A DNA stretch of 64,000 bases from Sulfitobacter sp. EhC04. GTDB taxonomy: Bacteria > Pseudomonadota > Alphaproteobacteria > Rhodobacterales > Rhodobacteraceae. The stretch is taken from positions 28,381-92,380 of the forward strand of contig NZ_LXYI01000025.1 of NCBI RefSeq assembly GCF_001650875.1, written 5' to 3'. This document shows, one piece after another, positions 9,062-18,982 of the stretch (positions are counted from its first letter, which is position 1; every line of letters begins with the position of its first letter). The translations under genes were made by a program, and so were the position numbers. The notes beneath the pieces are model-generated. The model did not search any database. It was not told the origin of the DNA and was given only the letters and a program-made list of their open reading frames with translations.

Positions 9062-9924
9062 GTCGGCTTTTTTCCAAACAGGCCCTGTGGGCGAAACAAC
9101 AATATCCCAAGAAACATCACATAGGCGGCGGCAAGGGTCAGGCCCGGATCAAGCAGTGTTGCGACCAGCGTTTCCAGGATGCCCAGCAGCAGGGCCGCGA
9201 CGATCGTGCCGCGCACGTCACCGACGCCGCCCATGATGACGATGATCAACGCCTTGAGCGTAAAGACAACGCCGGTCGATGCATCAAGCGTCAAATAGGT
9301 TGAAATCAGCGCGCCACCAACGGCTGTCACGGCCCCGCCAAGCGCAAAGGTAAAAGCCGACAATGCCTTGACGTCGATCCCCACAAGACGCGCCGACGCA
9401 GGCGTCGTCCCGATCGCGCGGATCGACAGGCCCGCGCGCGAACGGTTCAGCCAGAGATAGAGTGCGCCACATATCAATACGGCCATGACAAAAGACAGCA
9501 CACGGTTTGCGCCATAGGTATTGCCAAGCACCTCTACCGGCACCGCCATAAAGCTGTATGAAAAGTAATCACCGCCGAAAAAGCTCAGCATCAGGCCCAC
9601 GCCGATGAACGACAACCCAAATGTGGCGAGGATGCTGTCACTTTCCAACTGGCCACGGGACTTGGCGCGGTTGACCAAAGGTTGCAGCATCACGCGGTAG
9701 ATCAGCGAATTCAACGCAAATGCCAATGGTGCGACCAGAAAGATCGTCAGGATCGGGCTAAGCTGCGTCGCAGTATAGGCAATAAAGGCAAAATAGCCGC
9801 CTGCCACAAGAATTTCACCATTGGCGAGATTCATGATCCGCGCCACGCCGTATTGCAGGTTCAACCCCATCGCGATCAACGCATAGGTGCCGCCCAGCAA
9901 GATGCCTGTGACCAGAATGTCCAA
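9058..9924 (-). CDS. livH: LivH-type ABC permease
   Basis: Integral membrane permease of 288 aa and partner of LivM. The N-terminal GILLGGTYALIAMGLNLQYGV and the later RAIGTTPASARLVGID loop are typical LivH signatures. The chosen start is a TTG with an AAAGGA ribosome site 7 nt upstream. It is separated from the solute-binding-protein gene by about 60 nt that hold a GC-rich hairpin, so it may be made in smaller amounts than the binding protein. Confidence 0.92.
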   Translation of the reverse strand: MDILVTGILLGGTYALIAMGLNLQYGVARIMNLANGEILVAGGYFAFIAYTATQLSPILTIFLVAPLAFALNSLIYRVMLQPLVNRAKSRGQLESDSILATFGLSFIGVGLMLSFFGGDYFSYSFMAVPVEVLGNTYGANRVLSFVMAVLICGALYLWLNRSRAGLSIRAIGTTPASARLVGIDVKALSAFTFALGGAVTAVGGALISTYLTLDASTGVVFTLKALIIVIMGGVGDVRGTIVAALLLGILETLVATLLDPGLTLAAAYVMFLGILLFRPQGLFGKKPT

Positions 9925-9951
9925 GGTGGTGTTTCCTTTGTCTGTCGTTTT

Positions 9952-9977
9952 GGGGCGGCGTTCCCTCCCGCCGCCCC
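9952..9977 (-). terminator. Intercistronic GC-rich hairpin after the Liv binding-protein gene
   Basis: Perfect 9-bp arms GGGGCGGCG/CGCCGCCCC with an 8-nt loop, starting 8 nt after the stop codon of the solute-binding-protein gene. No T-tract follows on the coding strand, so it is more likely an mRNA-stabilising or attenuating hairpin than a full terminator. Confidence 0.6.
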
Positions 9978-9985
9978 GTTTGGGA

Positions 9986-11185
9986 CTACTCCCAGCCGTC
10001 TTTCAGGATGACAGGCACGGTGCCGTCGCGGCCACGGGATGCCACGCCCTTGAACACGCCACCCTGCCACTGACCCACTGTCCAGAAAGCAGCATTGGAG
10101 TTGTTCTCGTCAAAGCTGATCGGGCCAAGGATTGTCTCGAAGGTGCTTTCCTTGAGGTGCGCAGAGACCGCAGCACGGTCCAGACCGACGGCCTCGATGG
10201 CCTGGCCAAGGATCTCCAGCGACGCATAGGTCGTGGCAGACGCCCAATAATCCGGCTTGGCACCTGTCACCGCTTCATGCGCTGCGGCATATTCCATGAA
10301 CGCAGGGCTCGCCGGGTTGACGCCACCAGCCCCAAGAATGCCTTCTGCTGCGGCACCAAATCGCGTGCCATAACTGGGGAAAGGCGTGGCAACGGCGGTG
10401 TAGAACGCCTTCACATCAAGGTTTTCGATCATCGCCTGTTCGGTCAGACCGAAAGTGTCCGGCGGATAGGACCACGCCACGAATGCGTCAGGCGCGGCGG
10501 CCGCGGCCCCTTTGATCACAGGCGACAAATCCTGCGTGCCAAGCGGATAGGAGGTTTCATAGACGATATCGAAACCCGCTTCTTCGAACAGCGGTTTGGC
10601 GGCGGTTGCCAGTTCGATCCCGAAGGCGTCAGCCACGTTCACCATGGCGACCTTGTTGCCCATCTGGCCCGCGTCGCGCATCCCGCTCAGGACCTTGACC
10701 ACATCTGCGGCCAGTGCCGTGGTCGTGCCCAGCGTGAAGAACATGTTGGAGAACTTTGCAGCCAGGTCAGCCTGCTGGTCGGTGATGGCCGACACCGCAA
10801 TCTGCGGGTATCCATAGCGGTCGAACAGGGGTGCGGCGGCAAGGTTCAGACCCGTGCCATAGGGCGCGATGATGAAATTCGCGTCATCCTGGGTTGCCAG
10901 ACGCTGCACAGCCTTGATGGTTTCGCCGGGGTTTGTCTGATCGTCATATTCGATCAGTTCGATCATCATCTTTTCGCCATCAACGGTCAGGCCGCCAGCG
11001 GCGTTGACCTGGTTGACCCAAAGCTGGATCGACGGCCATTGTGTGACTGTCGCACCACCGGCAAGCGGTCCGGTCTTGGGTGCCACGGCACCGATGCGGA
11101 TGGTTTCGGCGCTGGCGGCGGTGGCGGCCAGGGCGGTGGCGATTGTCAAAGCACTGACAAGTTTCAAAAATGGTCTGCGGTTCAT
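9986..11185 (-). CDS. Periplasmic solute-binding protein of the HAAT ABC importer
   Basis: Periplasmic binding protein (Leu/Ile/Val-type fold, PBP1) of 399 aa. The signal peptide MNRRPFLKLVSALTIATA... carries a twin-arginine-like RRPFLK motif and is cleaved near ASA-ETIRIG. The mature start IRIGAVAPKTGPLAGG is the classic LivJ/LivK ligand-site opening. A strong GGAGG lies before the ATG. Ligand specificity cannot be read from sequence, but the operon's two aldehyde dehydrogenases and one alcohol dehydrogenase point to an aromatic alcohol or acid rather than an amino acid. Confidence 0.88.
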   Translation of the reverse strand: MNRRPFLKLVSALTIATALAATAASAETIRIGAVAPKTGPLAGGATVTQWPSIQLWVNQVNAAGGLTVDGEKMMIELIEYDDQTNPGETIKAVQRLATQDDANFIIAPYGTGLNLAAAPLFDRYGYPQIAVSAITDQQADLAAKFSNMFFTLGTTTALAADVVKVLSGMRDAGQMGNKVAMVNVADAFGIELATAAKPLFEEAGFDIVYETSYPLGTQDLSPVIKGAAAAAPDAFVAWSYPPDTFGLTEQAMIENLDVKAFYTAVATPFPSYGTRFGAAAEGILGAGGVNPASPAFMEYAAAHEAVTGAKPDYWASATTYASLEILGQAIEAVGLDRAAVSAHLKESTFETILGPISFDENNSNAAFWTVGQWQGGVFKGVASRGRDGTVPVILKDGWE

Positions 11186-11220
11186 TGCGTATCCTCCATT
11201 TGCAATTGGTCGTCTTACGT

Positions 11221-12609
11221 TCAAAGTTTCGGTCTTTGGTCCTGCGAATGCGTGGCGATCCAGCGTGTTTCAGTAAATTCAGCGATGGCCTGTGCGCCGC
11301 CAAAGCGTCCGTATCCGCTGTGCTTCATGCCGCCGAATGGCATCTCCGGATCGTCATGCACGGTCGGGCCGTTGATCTGCACGACGCCGTATTCCAGCCG
11401 GTCTGCGATGTCGTGGGCGCGGTCAATGTCACGGGAAAAGACCGCGGCGTTCAGCCCAAAGTCGGAATCATTCGCGATCGACACCGCTTCTTCGGCGTCA
11501 TGCACACGCATGATGCTTGCCAATGGCCCGAAGGTTTCTTCGCGGTAAAGCCGCATGTTGGCGGCGATCCCGTCAAGCAGGGCGGGTTGCATCACGCAGC
11601 CGTCGATCTGGCCACCGACCAAAAGCCGCGCGCCCTTGGACACGGCATCCTCGATCAGCCCGTTGACGCGTTGTGCGGCCTCGGCAGATATCATGCGGCC
11701 CAGTTCGGTGACTTCATGCATGGGGTCAGCGGCCACGATTTGCCGGGTGCGCGCCTCCAGCTTGGACACGAATGCATCGGCCACGGATCGCACCACGATG
11801 ATCCAATCGGTGGACATGCAAATCTGACCCTGATTGAAGAAAGCCCCAAAACAGGCCGCTTCGGCAGCGGCATCCAGATCAGCGTCGTCCAGAACGATCA
11901 GCGGGGCCTTGCCGGACAGTTCCAGAAGGGCGGGTTTCAGGTGGCGCGCGGCTTCGATTGCGACTTCGCGACCGACGCGGGTGGAGCCGGTGAAATTGAC
12001 GCGGCGAATGCAAGGATGCCCAATCAGCTGCACCATCGTGTCATGCGCATCCTCGGGCGCGCTCAGCACGCAGGTCAGCGCGCCTTCGGGAAGGTCGGAT
12101 TCATTCAGAACATCCACCAGATGCTGGTGCGTTCTCGGGCAGTGCTCTGACCCTTTCATGACGACCGTGTTGCCGCACATCAAGGCGTTGGCAATCGCCC
12201 GCACTCCCAATGCAATCGGCGCGTTCCAGGGGACCAACCCCAGCACGACGCCAGCGGCCTGCCTGCGGATGATGGAATGTTTGCCCGATTTTGGGTCCGT
12301 CACGATCTGATCATCCAGCGCGGGGGCAAGGCCCGCCACATGCGACAGCATCGCCATCGCAAGGTCGATATTGAAAGCGGTCCATGATTGTGCGGCCCCG
12401 GTTTCCTCTGCGGCAATCGCGTAGAATTCGCTGCGATGACCATCAAGAAGAGTGATCATCTCGCGCAGGACCGCTGCCCTTTCAGCGACCGGCGTGCGCG
12501 ACCAAATCGGGAAAGCAGCCGCGGCGGCATTCACAGCCGGTTCCACGGGAGTCGCGGAAACATCCACCTCCCTCATCCGGCCAAAACTGGACGCCACTTG
12601 CTGCAACAT
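11221..12609 (-). CDS. Aldehyde dehydrogenase, vanillin/salicylaldehyde dehydrogenase-like
   Basis: ALDH superfamily enzyme of 462 aa. PWNAP lies in the cofactor half, FTGSTRVGR at the nicotinamide site, the base Glu in LLELSGKAPL, and the catalytic Cys in FNQGQICMS. 'ELSGKAP' together with a short N-terminus is the pattern of vanillin and salicylaldehyde dehydrogenases. It is the first gene of the long leftward operon and is followed after 35 nt by the importer binding protein. It is divergent from the AraC-type gene, the likely activator. Two ALDHs in one operon suggest two oxidation steps, or substrates of different side-chain length. Confidence 0.87.
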   Translation of the reverse strand: MLQQVASSFGRMREVDVSATPVEPAVNAAAAAFPIWSRTPVAERAAVLREMITLLDGHRSEFYAIAAEETGAAQSWTAFNIDLAMAMLSHVAGLAPALDDQIVTDPKSGKHSIIRRQAAGVVLGLVPWNAPIALGVRAIANALMCGNTVVMKGSEHCPRTHQHLVDVLNESDLPEGALTCVLSAPEDAHDTMVQLIGHPCIRRVNFTGSTRVGREVAIEAARHLKPALLELSGKAPLIVLDDADLDAAAEAACFGAFFNQGQICMSTDWIIVVRSVADAFVSKLEARTRQIVAADPMHEVTELGRMISAEAAQRVNGLIEDAVSKGARLLVGGQIDGCVMQPALLDGIAANMRLYREETFGPLASIMRVHDAEEAVSIANDSDFGLNAAVFSRDIDRAHDIADRLEYGVVQINGPTVHDDPEMPFGGMKHSGYGRFGGAQAIAEFTETRWIATHSQDQRPKL

Positions 12610-12743
12610 GATCCCCCCGGTTCTGCCGAACGCACCTCCATACGTTCGGACAGACGGCCTATCTGTGGCCGCTGCTGCAAAGTTAGATCAAACAGCCAAT
12701 CAAGGAATATTGATATCTGGTCATTTATTGTCATTATCCGGGA

Positions 12744-13664
12744 ATGCGGACGTCATTTTCAACTTTCGAAGCGCTTCGGGGCCACAAGGCCACCGTCCAT
12801 GCAGACGCGTTTCGCAGCGCATTGGCCGATCGGTTCCTGGGGGGACTCGTCGATTTTCCGGGCCGGACGGTGCAATGCATCATGGTCCTGTCAGGCAGAG
12901 CTGTCCGCCTGCAACAGGACGAGGAGGAGACAATCATCGGGCCGGCGATCAACTGGGGCCCAAAGGACAGCCACACCCGGATCAGGGCCAAGGCAGGCAG
13001 CAACGGCGTGATCATGACGATTGGCGATAGCACGTTAAGCAACGCGATCGGGCACAATCCCGAAGCGGCCACATTGCGCCTGATGTCGGCGCGGTCCTTT
13101 ACGCTGAACCTTGTGGAAAAGCCAGATATCGCACACTCACTGTCGGCCTGTTTCGACGCGATCTTCAAAGAGCTCGATGCGGGTCAGACGGGCATGGAAA
13201 CCGTGATCGAGGCGCAAATCAGGATCATGTTGGTATCTCTCTGGCGCGCAGGCGTGAATGAAATGCTTGAAGACCAAAGCTACCGGACCGCGAACCTGAC
13301 GCTGGAAAGGTTTCGCCATTTGGTAGAGGCACATCTGCGCGAACGCTGGCCGGTACACCAATTCGCCACCGAGCTGGGCGTTTCGCCTGATCGTCTTCAT
13401 GACATTTGCACCCGCACGCTCGGCAAGCCGCCGCAGCGCCTTGTCCGCGACCGCCTTACCTTCGAAGCGCAAGCGTTGCTGCAACGCTCGCACCAGACAC
13501 TAGATCAAATCGCCGACTATCTTGGGTTTCGCAGCACGTCCCAGTTCAGCGCGTTTTTCAGATCGGAAACAGGCCAGCCTCCAGGTGCTTTTCGCAAGGC
13601 AATCCGACGCAATGACATTGCAAAAAGCCAAGTAGACGTTGGCAGTTTTGCGGATTGGCCCTGA
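12744..13664 (+). CDS. AraC-family transcriptional regulator
   Basis: DNA-binding regulator of 306 aa. The C-terminal AraC/XylS domain (about residues 195-295) has two helix-turn-helix units: the first around VHQFATELGVSPDRLH, the second around LDQIADYLGFRSTSQFSAFFRSETGQPPGAFR, which is the classic family signature. The N-terminal half is a poorly conserved effector domain. It is divergent from the alcohol/aldehyde operon with 134 bp between the two start codons, so it most likely controls that operon in response to its substrate. Confidence 0.9.
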   Translation: MRTSFSTFEALRGHKATVHADAFRSALADRFLGGLVDFPGRTVQCIMVLSGRAVRLQQDEEETIIGPAINWGPKDSHTRIRAKAGSNGVIMTIGDSTLSNAIGHNPEAATLRLMSARSFTLNLVEKPDIAHSLSACFDAIFKELDAGQTGMETVIEAQIRIMLVSLWRAGVNEMLEDQSYRTANLTLERFRHLVEAHLRERWPVHQFATELGVSPDRLHDICTRTLGKPPQRLVRDRLTFEAQALLQRSHQTLDQIADYLGFRSTSQFSAFFRSETGQPPGAFRKAIRRNDIAKSQVDVGSFADWP

Positions 13665-13869
13665 GCACACATTTTCACTTGCAGCGGGGCCTGATTCTAA
13701 AGGCCTGCTGCCTCTGAACAAATCCTTTCCCAGTTTCCATCTGCCAAGTCGGCCTGAAGATCAGAACCGTTTGCCGGGTGCTGCTTTGCGAACACACCCG
13801 CAAGATCTGGCCTCCAGAATCAGATCGTTTCATCCTCAATCCGACCCACCAAATGCCGGGATCAAGCAC

Positions 13870-15354
13870 CTAACCCTGTTTCGAACACCCCGCCGTGCAA
13901 TATTCGTTAAGGGCCGATCTGAGGCCCTGCTCCCAGATGGTGCGCAGCCAATAGTCGAACCGCGTCGAGAAGGCCTCCTGCCCGGCAAGGTCACCATAGA
14001 TGCCCGTCATCTCCAGCCATGCGGCGGGGCGGCTGCGCGCGGATTTTGCCGTCTCGGTCAACTTGTCCCACATCGGATCGTTGGGCTCGATCACGCTGCC
14101 ATCCTCGCGCGTGCCTTCGCACATCCGCGCCCAGCACGCTTCGACCATGGCCAGACCGTCCATCGGCAGCCCCGCTGCCAGCGCCCGGCGCACCAGCGGC
14201 AACACGAAACCAGTGTGCCGCGCACTGCCGTCAAAAGCGACACGTCGGGTTGTATCCTCGATCTGCGGATTGGAGAACCGCGCCGCAATCAGATCGACAT
14301 AAGCCACCGGGGTCATGTCCGGCACCGGTGCGACATGGGGCACGATTTCGCGCAGCGCGACTTTGCGAAACAGCCCGCCCACCTGGGGATCGTCCATGCA
14401 GGCAGAGATTGTGGGGATCGACAGAACCTCGCCCGCATTGGCGATCACCTGATGTCCGGCGTTCAGGATACGGATCTTCATGGTTTCATAGGCGTGGACA
14501 TCGTTCGAAAATATCGCCCCTGCCCGGTCCCAGTCGGGCCTGCCCGCGCAGAAATAATCCTCCATCACCCATTGGCGGAAATTCTCGTGGCAGACGGGTG
14601 CCGTGTCGTCGATGCCCAGCGCGCGGGCCTGGGCAATCTGGGCCGGGCCGGTGGCGGGCACGATGGAATCGACCATCGAATTGGGAAAGCTGCAATTGCT
14701 GTTGATCCAGCCTGCAAGCTCCGGGTCCTGCATGCCGGCCAAACCGACGACGGTATGGCGCAGAATGTCACCATTGCCCTGCAGGTTGTCGCAGCTTTGC
14801 GCGGTAAAGGGACCTGTGCCTGCCTCGCGGCGCAGGCGCAGGGCCGCCACAATCGCGCCGAAGGCCGTGCGCGGGCTGTCCGGGTTCTGCGCGTCATGCA
14901 GGATATCTGCATGCATGGCATCAAAGGCCTTGCTGACCGGATCAATGTAATAGCCCCCTTCGGTCACTGTCAGGGCCACGATGCGGATGTCGGGCTGCGC
15001 CATGCGCGCGATGAGGGGGCCATTGCCCTCTTTGATGGGCACATACTCGATCATTGCGCCCACGACCTCGGCAGACTGGGACGTGGGTGACAATTCGATC
15101 AGCGTTGTCAGGTAATCTTGTTCGGCCAGACGCAGCCGCATCGCCTCGTCATAGGGGCGCACCCCGGCACCGACAATCGCCCAGTCAAGTGCCGCGCCCT
15201 GTTGCATCAGGCGGTGCAGATACCATGCCTGATGCGCCCGGTGGAAATTGCCCACGCCGATGTGGACAATGCCCGGCGTCAGGGCGGCTCGGTCATAGCT
15301 GGGCCGCAGGATGTCATCCGGCAGGTCGGGCAGCGTTGCATTGGACAGTTTCAT
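13870..15354 (-). CDS. mtlK: Mannitol 2-dehydrogenase
   Basis: Long-chain polyol dehydrogenase of 494 aa that oxidises D-mannitol to fructose with NAD. The N-terminal dinucleotide motif is GIVHIGVGNFHRAHQAWY, typical of MtlK/UxuB-family enzymes. DNLQGNG and NSNCSFPNSMVDSIVP follow in the middle, and the catalytic-domain part KIRILNAGHQ around residue 290 carries the Lys-Asn-His set. It begins 1 nt after the smoS stop and ends the polyol operon, as in Rhodobacter sphaeroides, where mtlK follows smoS. Confidence 0.93.
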   Translation of the reverse strand: MKLSNATLPDLPDDILRPSYDRAALTPGIVHIGVGNFHRAHQAWYLHRLMQQGAALDWAIVGAGVRPYDEAMRLRLAEQDYLTTLIELSPTSQSAEVVGAMIEYVPIKEGNGPLIARMAQPDIRIVALTVTEGGYYIDPVSKAFDAMHADILHDAQNPDSPRTAFGAIVAALRLRREAGTGPFTAQSCDNLQGNGDILRHTVVGLAGMQDPELAGWINSNCSFPNSMVDSIVPATGPAQIAQARALGIDDTAPVCHENFRQWVMEDYFCAGRPDWDRAGAIFSNDVHAYETMKIRILNAGHQVIANAGEVLSIPTISACMDDPQVGGLFRKVALREIVPHVAPVPDMTPVAYVDLIAARFSNPQIEDTTRRVAFDGSARHTGFVLPLVRRALAAGLPMDGLAMVEACWARMCEGTREDGSVIEPNDPMWDKLTETAKSARSRPAAWLEMTGIYGDLAGQEAFSTRFDYWLRTIWEQGLRSALNEYCTAGCSKQG

Positions 15355-15355
15355 G

Positions 15356-16129
15356 TCAGCTCATCCATTGTCCGCCATCCACGTTGTAGGTCTGGGCAAC
15401 GATGTAATCGGCCTCGGAGGAGGCCAGAAAGACAGCCATCCCGGTCAGATCCTCGGCGCGGCCCATCCGACCGAATGGCACGGCTGCGCTGACTTCGCGC
15501 TTTTTCTGGCCCGGTGCCTTGTTCTCGTATTTGGCAAAGAAGGCATCGACGCCGTCCCAATGTTCACCGTCCACCACGCCGGGCGCGATGGCGTTCACGT
15601 TGATGCCATGTTCGATCAGGTTCAGCCCTGCGGACTGGGTCAGGCTGATGACTGCCGCCTTGGTGGCGCAATAGACCGCGACAAGGCTCTCGCCGCGGCG
15701 ACCGGCCTGGCTGGCCAGGTTGATGATCTTGCCGCCGCCACCTTGCGCAATCATCTGCCGTGCCACCGCCTGCAGGGTGAACAGGCAGCCCGACACGTTG
15801 ATGTCAAAGGCACGCTGGTAGTCCTCGCGGGTAATCTCGACGATCGGTGCCGCGGTAAAGATCGCGGCGTTGTTGATCAGAATGTCGATCCTGCCGAAAT
15901 GGGCGACGGCCTGAGCGATACCGGCGTCGATGCTGGCCTGATCTGTCACATCCATCGCCACGGCGCAGGCGTTTTCGCCCATCGCCGTGGCTGTCTGCAC
16001 TGCTCGGTCGTTGTCGATATCCGCGATCACCACCTGCGCGCCTTCGCGCAGATAGGCTTGCGCGAAGGCTTGTCCGATACCCCGCGCCGCGCCGGTGATC
16101 AGCGCGGTCTTTCCTGCCAGTCGGTTCAT
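15356..16129 (-). CDS. smoS: Sorbitol (L-iditol) 2-dehydrogenase, SDR family
   Basis: Classical SDR of 257 aa that oxidises sorbitol (and galactitol or L-iditol) to the ketose. Cofactor motif [12 protein letters not shown], active-site Ser in [11 protein letters not shown], and YCATK (YxxxK). The C-terminal [22 protein letters not shown] is what I remember of SmoS/polyol dehydrogenases. It overlaps smoK by 4 nt and sits directly before mtlK, so imported sorbitol and mannitol both end as fructose. No fructokinase follows in this window. Confidence 0.92.
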   Translation of the reverse strand: MNRLAGKTALITGAARGIGQAFAQAYLREGAQVVIADIDNDRAVQTATAMGENACAVAMDVTDQASIDAGIAQAVAHFGRIDILINNAAIFTAAPIVEITREDYQRAFDINVSGCLFTLQAVARQMIAQGGGGKIINLASQAGRRGESLVAVYCATKAAVISLTQSAGLNLIEHGINVNAIAPGVVDGEHWDGVDAFFAKYENKAPGQKKREVSAAVPFGRMGRAEDLTGMAVFLASSEADYIVAQTYNVDGGQWMS

Positions 16130-17130
16130 GCGATCCGCAATCCTGCTGTGTCAAAGCGGTGGATTTCATCCGCGCGGGGCGCGAGGTGGATCTTATCGCC
16201 ATGGGTCAGGCTGACGTCACCAATGGCGCGGACGGTCAGCGTGTCGGCCAGCCCGGTGTTGTGGATGTGGAAGAACGTGTCGGAGCCAAGGTGTTCGGCC
16301 ACGCCAACGGTGCCCTGCCAGGTGCCGCCGCTTTCGACCACGTCGATATGCTCGGGCCGGATGCCGATGGTATGGGCGTCGTGCTTGGCCGCTTCCTCGC
16401 CGGTGATCAGGTTCATCCTGGGCGAGCCGATGAAACCCGCGACAAAGGTGTTGCGCGGGGCGCGGTAAAGCTCAAGCGGGCTGCCAACCTGTTCGATCAC
16501 ACCCGCTTGCAACACCACGATCTTGTCGGCCATGGTCATCGCCTCGACCTGGTCGTGGGTGACGTAGATCATCGTGGTGGCCAGCTTCTTGTGCAGTTCG
16601 GAGATTTCCATCCGCATGCCAACGCGCAGGGCGGCATCGAGGTTTGACAGCGGTTCGTCAAACAGGAAGGCCGCCGGTTCGCGCACGATGGCGCGGCCAA
16701 TGGCGACACGCTGGCGCTGGCCGCCCGACAGCTGGCCGGGGCGGCGGTCGATATAGTCGGCCAGGTTCAGCACCTGCGCTGCCGCATCCACGCGCTTGTC
16801 GATCTCGGCCTGGTCCATCTTGGCCATCTTCAGCGGAAAGGCGATGTTCTTGCGCACCGACATATGCGGATAAAGCGCATAGGACTGGAACACCATCGCC
16901 AGCCCGCGCCGTGCAGGAACCACATCCGTTGCATCGCTGCCGTCGATCTCGATATGGCCGGTGGTGATGTCCTCCAGCCCCGCGATCAGACGCAGAAGGG
17001 TCGATTTACCACAACCCGAAGGGCCCACGAATACGGTGAATTCGCCATCCTTGATGGTCAGGTCCAGCGGCGGGATGACCTGCACATCGCCAAAGGATTT
17101 CGTCACCTGTTTAAGTTCAATCTGTCCCAT
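16126..17130 (-). CDS. smoK: Polyol ABC importer ATPase (MalK/UgpC type)
   Basis: ATP-binding subunit of 334 aa in the CUT1 carbohydrate importer class. Walker [10 protein letters not shown], signature [14 protein letters not shown], Walker [12 protein letters not shown] and the switch YVTHD are all intact. The C-terminal about 100 residues form the OB-type regulatory domain (TOBE) around [11 protein letters not shown]. It overlaps smoS by 4 nt and follows smoG after 12 nt. Confidence 0.94.
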   Translation of the reverse strand: MGQIELKQVTKSFGDVQVIPPLDLTIKDGEFTVFVGPSGCGKSTLLRLIAGLEDITTGHIEIDGSDATDVVPARRGLAMVFQSYALYPHMSVRKNIAFPLKMAKMDQAEIDKRVDAAAQVLNLADYIDRRPGQLSGGQRQRVAIGRAIVREPAAFLFDEPLSNLDAALRVGMRMEISELHKKLATTMIYVTHDQVEAMTMADKIVVLQAGVIEQVGSPLELYRAPRNTFVAGFIGSPRMNLITGEEAAKHDAHTIGIRPEHIDVVESGGTWQGTVGVAEHLGSDTFFHIHNTGLADTLTVRAIGDVSLTHGDKIHLAPRADEIHRFDTAGLRIA

Positions 17131-17142
17131 ATTCCCGGTTCC

Positions 17143-17973
17143 CTATTTCACGGCGCCGAAGGTCAGGCCCCGGACGAGTTGTTTCTGGCTGAACCAGCCA
17201 AGGATGAGGATTGGCGCGATGGCCATTGTCGATGCGGCGCTGAGTTTGGCGTAGAACAGCCCTTCGGGGCTGGAATAGCTGGCGATGAAGGCAGTCAGCG
17301 GTGCCGCCTGTGCTGCGGTCAGGTTCAATGTCCAGAACGCCTCGTTCCAGGCCAGGATGAAATTCAACAGCAGGGTTGAGGCAATGCCGGGGATCGCCAT
17401 CGGTGTGAGCACATAGAGGATCTCCTCCTTGAGCGTGGCCCCGTCCATCCGCGCGGCTTCCAGGATTTCGCCGGGAATTTCGCGGAAGTAGGTGTAGAGC
17501 ATCCAGACGATGATCGGCAGGTTGATCAGCATCAGGATGATGACCAGCGCCACGCGGTTGTCGAGCACGCCCAAACGGATGCACAGCAGGTAGATCGGGT
17601 AAAGCACCCCTACCGCCGGCAGCATCTTGGTCGAGAGCATCCACAGCAGGATGTCCTTGGTCCGTTTGGACGGAACAAAAGCCATCGACCACGCCGCCGG
17701 CACCGCGATGATGATGCCCAGAAGGGTCGAGCCACCCGCGATGATGATGGAGTTCCACAGGAAGCGGCCGTAGTTCGACCGCTCCATCACGGTGCTGTAA
17801 TTCTCGGTGGTCCAGTCAAAGAACAGGAACAGGGGTGGATCGCTGATCGCCTGGGCTTCGGTCTTGAAGCTGGTCAGGATTGTCCAGAGAATCGGGAAGA
17901 AGATCAGCAGCCCGATGATCCACGCGATTGTGGTATTGATCGTCTTGCGCTGTGTCGTGACGGAACGTGCCAT
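17143..17973 (-). CDS. smoG: Polyol ABC importer permease SmoG
   Basis: Inner-membrane permease of 276 aa with six predicted helices, MalG-like. The EAA loop, which docks to the ATPase, reads EILEAARMDGATLKEE in the second half. It follows smoF after 15 nt and would pair with it. Confidence 0.92.
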   Translation of the reverse strand: MARSVTTQRKTINTTIAWIIGLLIFFPILWTILTSFKTEAQAISDPPLFLFFDWTTENYSTVMERSNYGRFLWNSIIIAGGSTLLGIIIAVPAAWSMAFVPSKRTKDILLWMLSTKMLPAVGVLYPIYLLCIRLGVLDNRVALVIILMLINLPIIVWMLYTYFREIPGEILEAARMDGATLKEEILYVLTPMAIPGIASTLLLNFILAWNEAFWTLNLTAAQAAPLTAFIASYSSPEGLFYAKLSAASTMAIAPILILGWFSQKQLVRGLTFGAVK

Positions 17974-17988
17974 TTGTGGCCTCCTCCC

Positions 17989-18855
17989 TCAGGTATCAAG
18001 GTTCTTGCCGACGATGCGCATCAGGAAGATGGCAACGATATTGGCAAGGATGATGGCATAGACACCGCCCGCAGAGCCCAGACCGATGTTCTGGCTCTCC
18101 AGCACGCGCTGGAAGATCAGATAGGACAGCGTGCGGGTGCCGAAGGCGCCGCCGGTGGTGACGAAAATCTCGGCAAAGATCGCCAGCAGAAAGATCGTCT
18201 GGATCAGCAGCACGATGGTGATCGCGCGGGAAAGATGCGGCAGGGTGATGTAGAAAAACCGTGCAAGGGGCGATGCGCCATCCATTTCGGCGGCCTCAAG
18301 CTGTTCGCTGTCCAGCGACTGGATTGCGGTCAGCAGGATCAGCGTCGCAAAGGGCAGCCATTGCCAGCTGACGATCAGGATGATCGACGGGGTCGCCGCG
18401 TTAGACAGCCAACTGACCGGGTCCGCCCCGAAGAACCGCCACAGATGGGCAAAAAGCCCGTTGGTGGGGTCCATGAAGATGTTCTTCCAGACCAGCGCCG
18501 AAACGGTGGGCATGACAAAGAAGGGTGCAATTACCAGGATGCGGACAACCCCCTGCCCCCACATCGGCTGATCCAGCAGGATCGCCAGCAGGACGCCAAG
18601 GGCGATGGTGATGGCCAGGACACCGGCGACGATAATCAGCGTGGTCGAGACGGCGGGCCAGAAGGAACTGGAGGTGACAAAGCGAACGTAGTTGTCAAAA
18701 CCGGTCCAGCCCTGGTCACCGCCACGCAGCGGCAAATAGGTTCGGAAAGAGAACCACAGCGTCATCGTGAGAGGCACCAGCATCCAGCCCAAAAGCAGGA
18801 TCACGGCGGGGGCCATCATCAGTCTGGCGGCGGATCGGGAAGCCTTGGTCGCCAT
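17989..18855 (-). CDS. smoF: Polyol ABC importer permease SmoF
   Basis: Inner-membrane permease of 288 aa with six helices, MalF-like (short form). The EAA loop is QLEAAEMDGASPLARF. The N-terminus MATKASRSAARLMMAP is basic and cytoplasmic. It lies 127 bp downstream of smoE, and that gap holds a strong hairpin that may set the ratio of binding protein to permease. Confidence 0.92.
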   Translation of the reverse strand: MATKASRSAARLMMAPAVILLLGWMLVPLTMTLWFSFRTYLPLRGGDQGWTGFDNYVRFVTSSSFWPAVSTTLIIVAGVLAITIALGVLLAILLDQPMWGQGVVRILVIAPFFVMPTVSALVWKNIFMDPTNGLFAHLWRFFGADPVSWLSNAATPSIILIVSWQWLPFATLILLTAIQSLDSEQLEAAEMDGASPLARFFYITLPHLSRAITIVLLIQTIFLLAIFAEIFVTTGGAFGTRTLSYLIFQRVLESQNIGLGSAGGVYAIILANIVAIFLMRIVGKNLDT

Positions 18856-18938
18856 GGGATACGTCTCCTTGTTTGACGAAACGCCGGTTCAGGCGTCCGG
18901 TGCTTGGACGTGGATGAAATTGCGGCATTGATCAAAGA

Positions 18939-18968
18939 CCACGGGGCGGGCGATGCGCCGCCCCGTGG
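18939..18968 (-). terminator. Intercistronic GC-rich hairpin after smoE
   Basis: Perfect 11-bp arms CCACGGGGCGG/CCGCCCCGTGG with an 8-nt loop, 14 nt after the smoE stop codon. On the coding strand it is followed by TCTTTG, a poor T-tract, so partial attenuation or 3'-end protection of the smoE message is more likely than full termination. Confidence 0.65.
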
Positions 18969-18982
18969 GTCGGGTCATCGGC

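Noticed and set aside
9887..11548. A plus-strand frame of 553 codons opposite the Liv binding protein and ALDH genes
   Set aside because: It spans two well-supported genes on the other strand and shows no domain.
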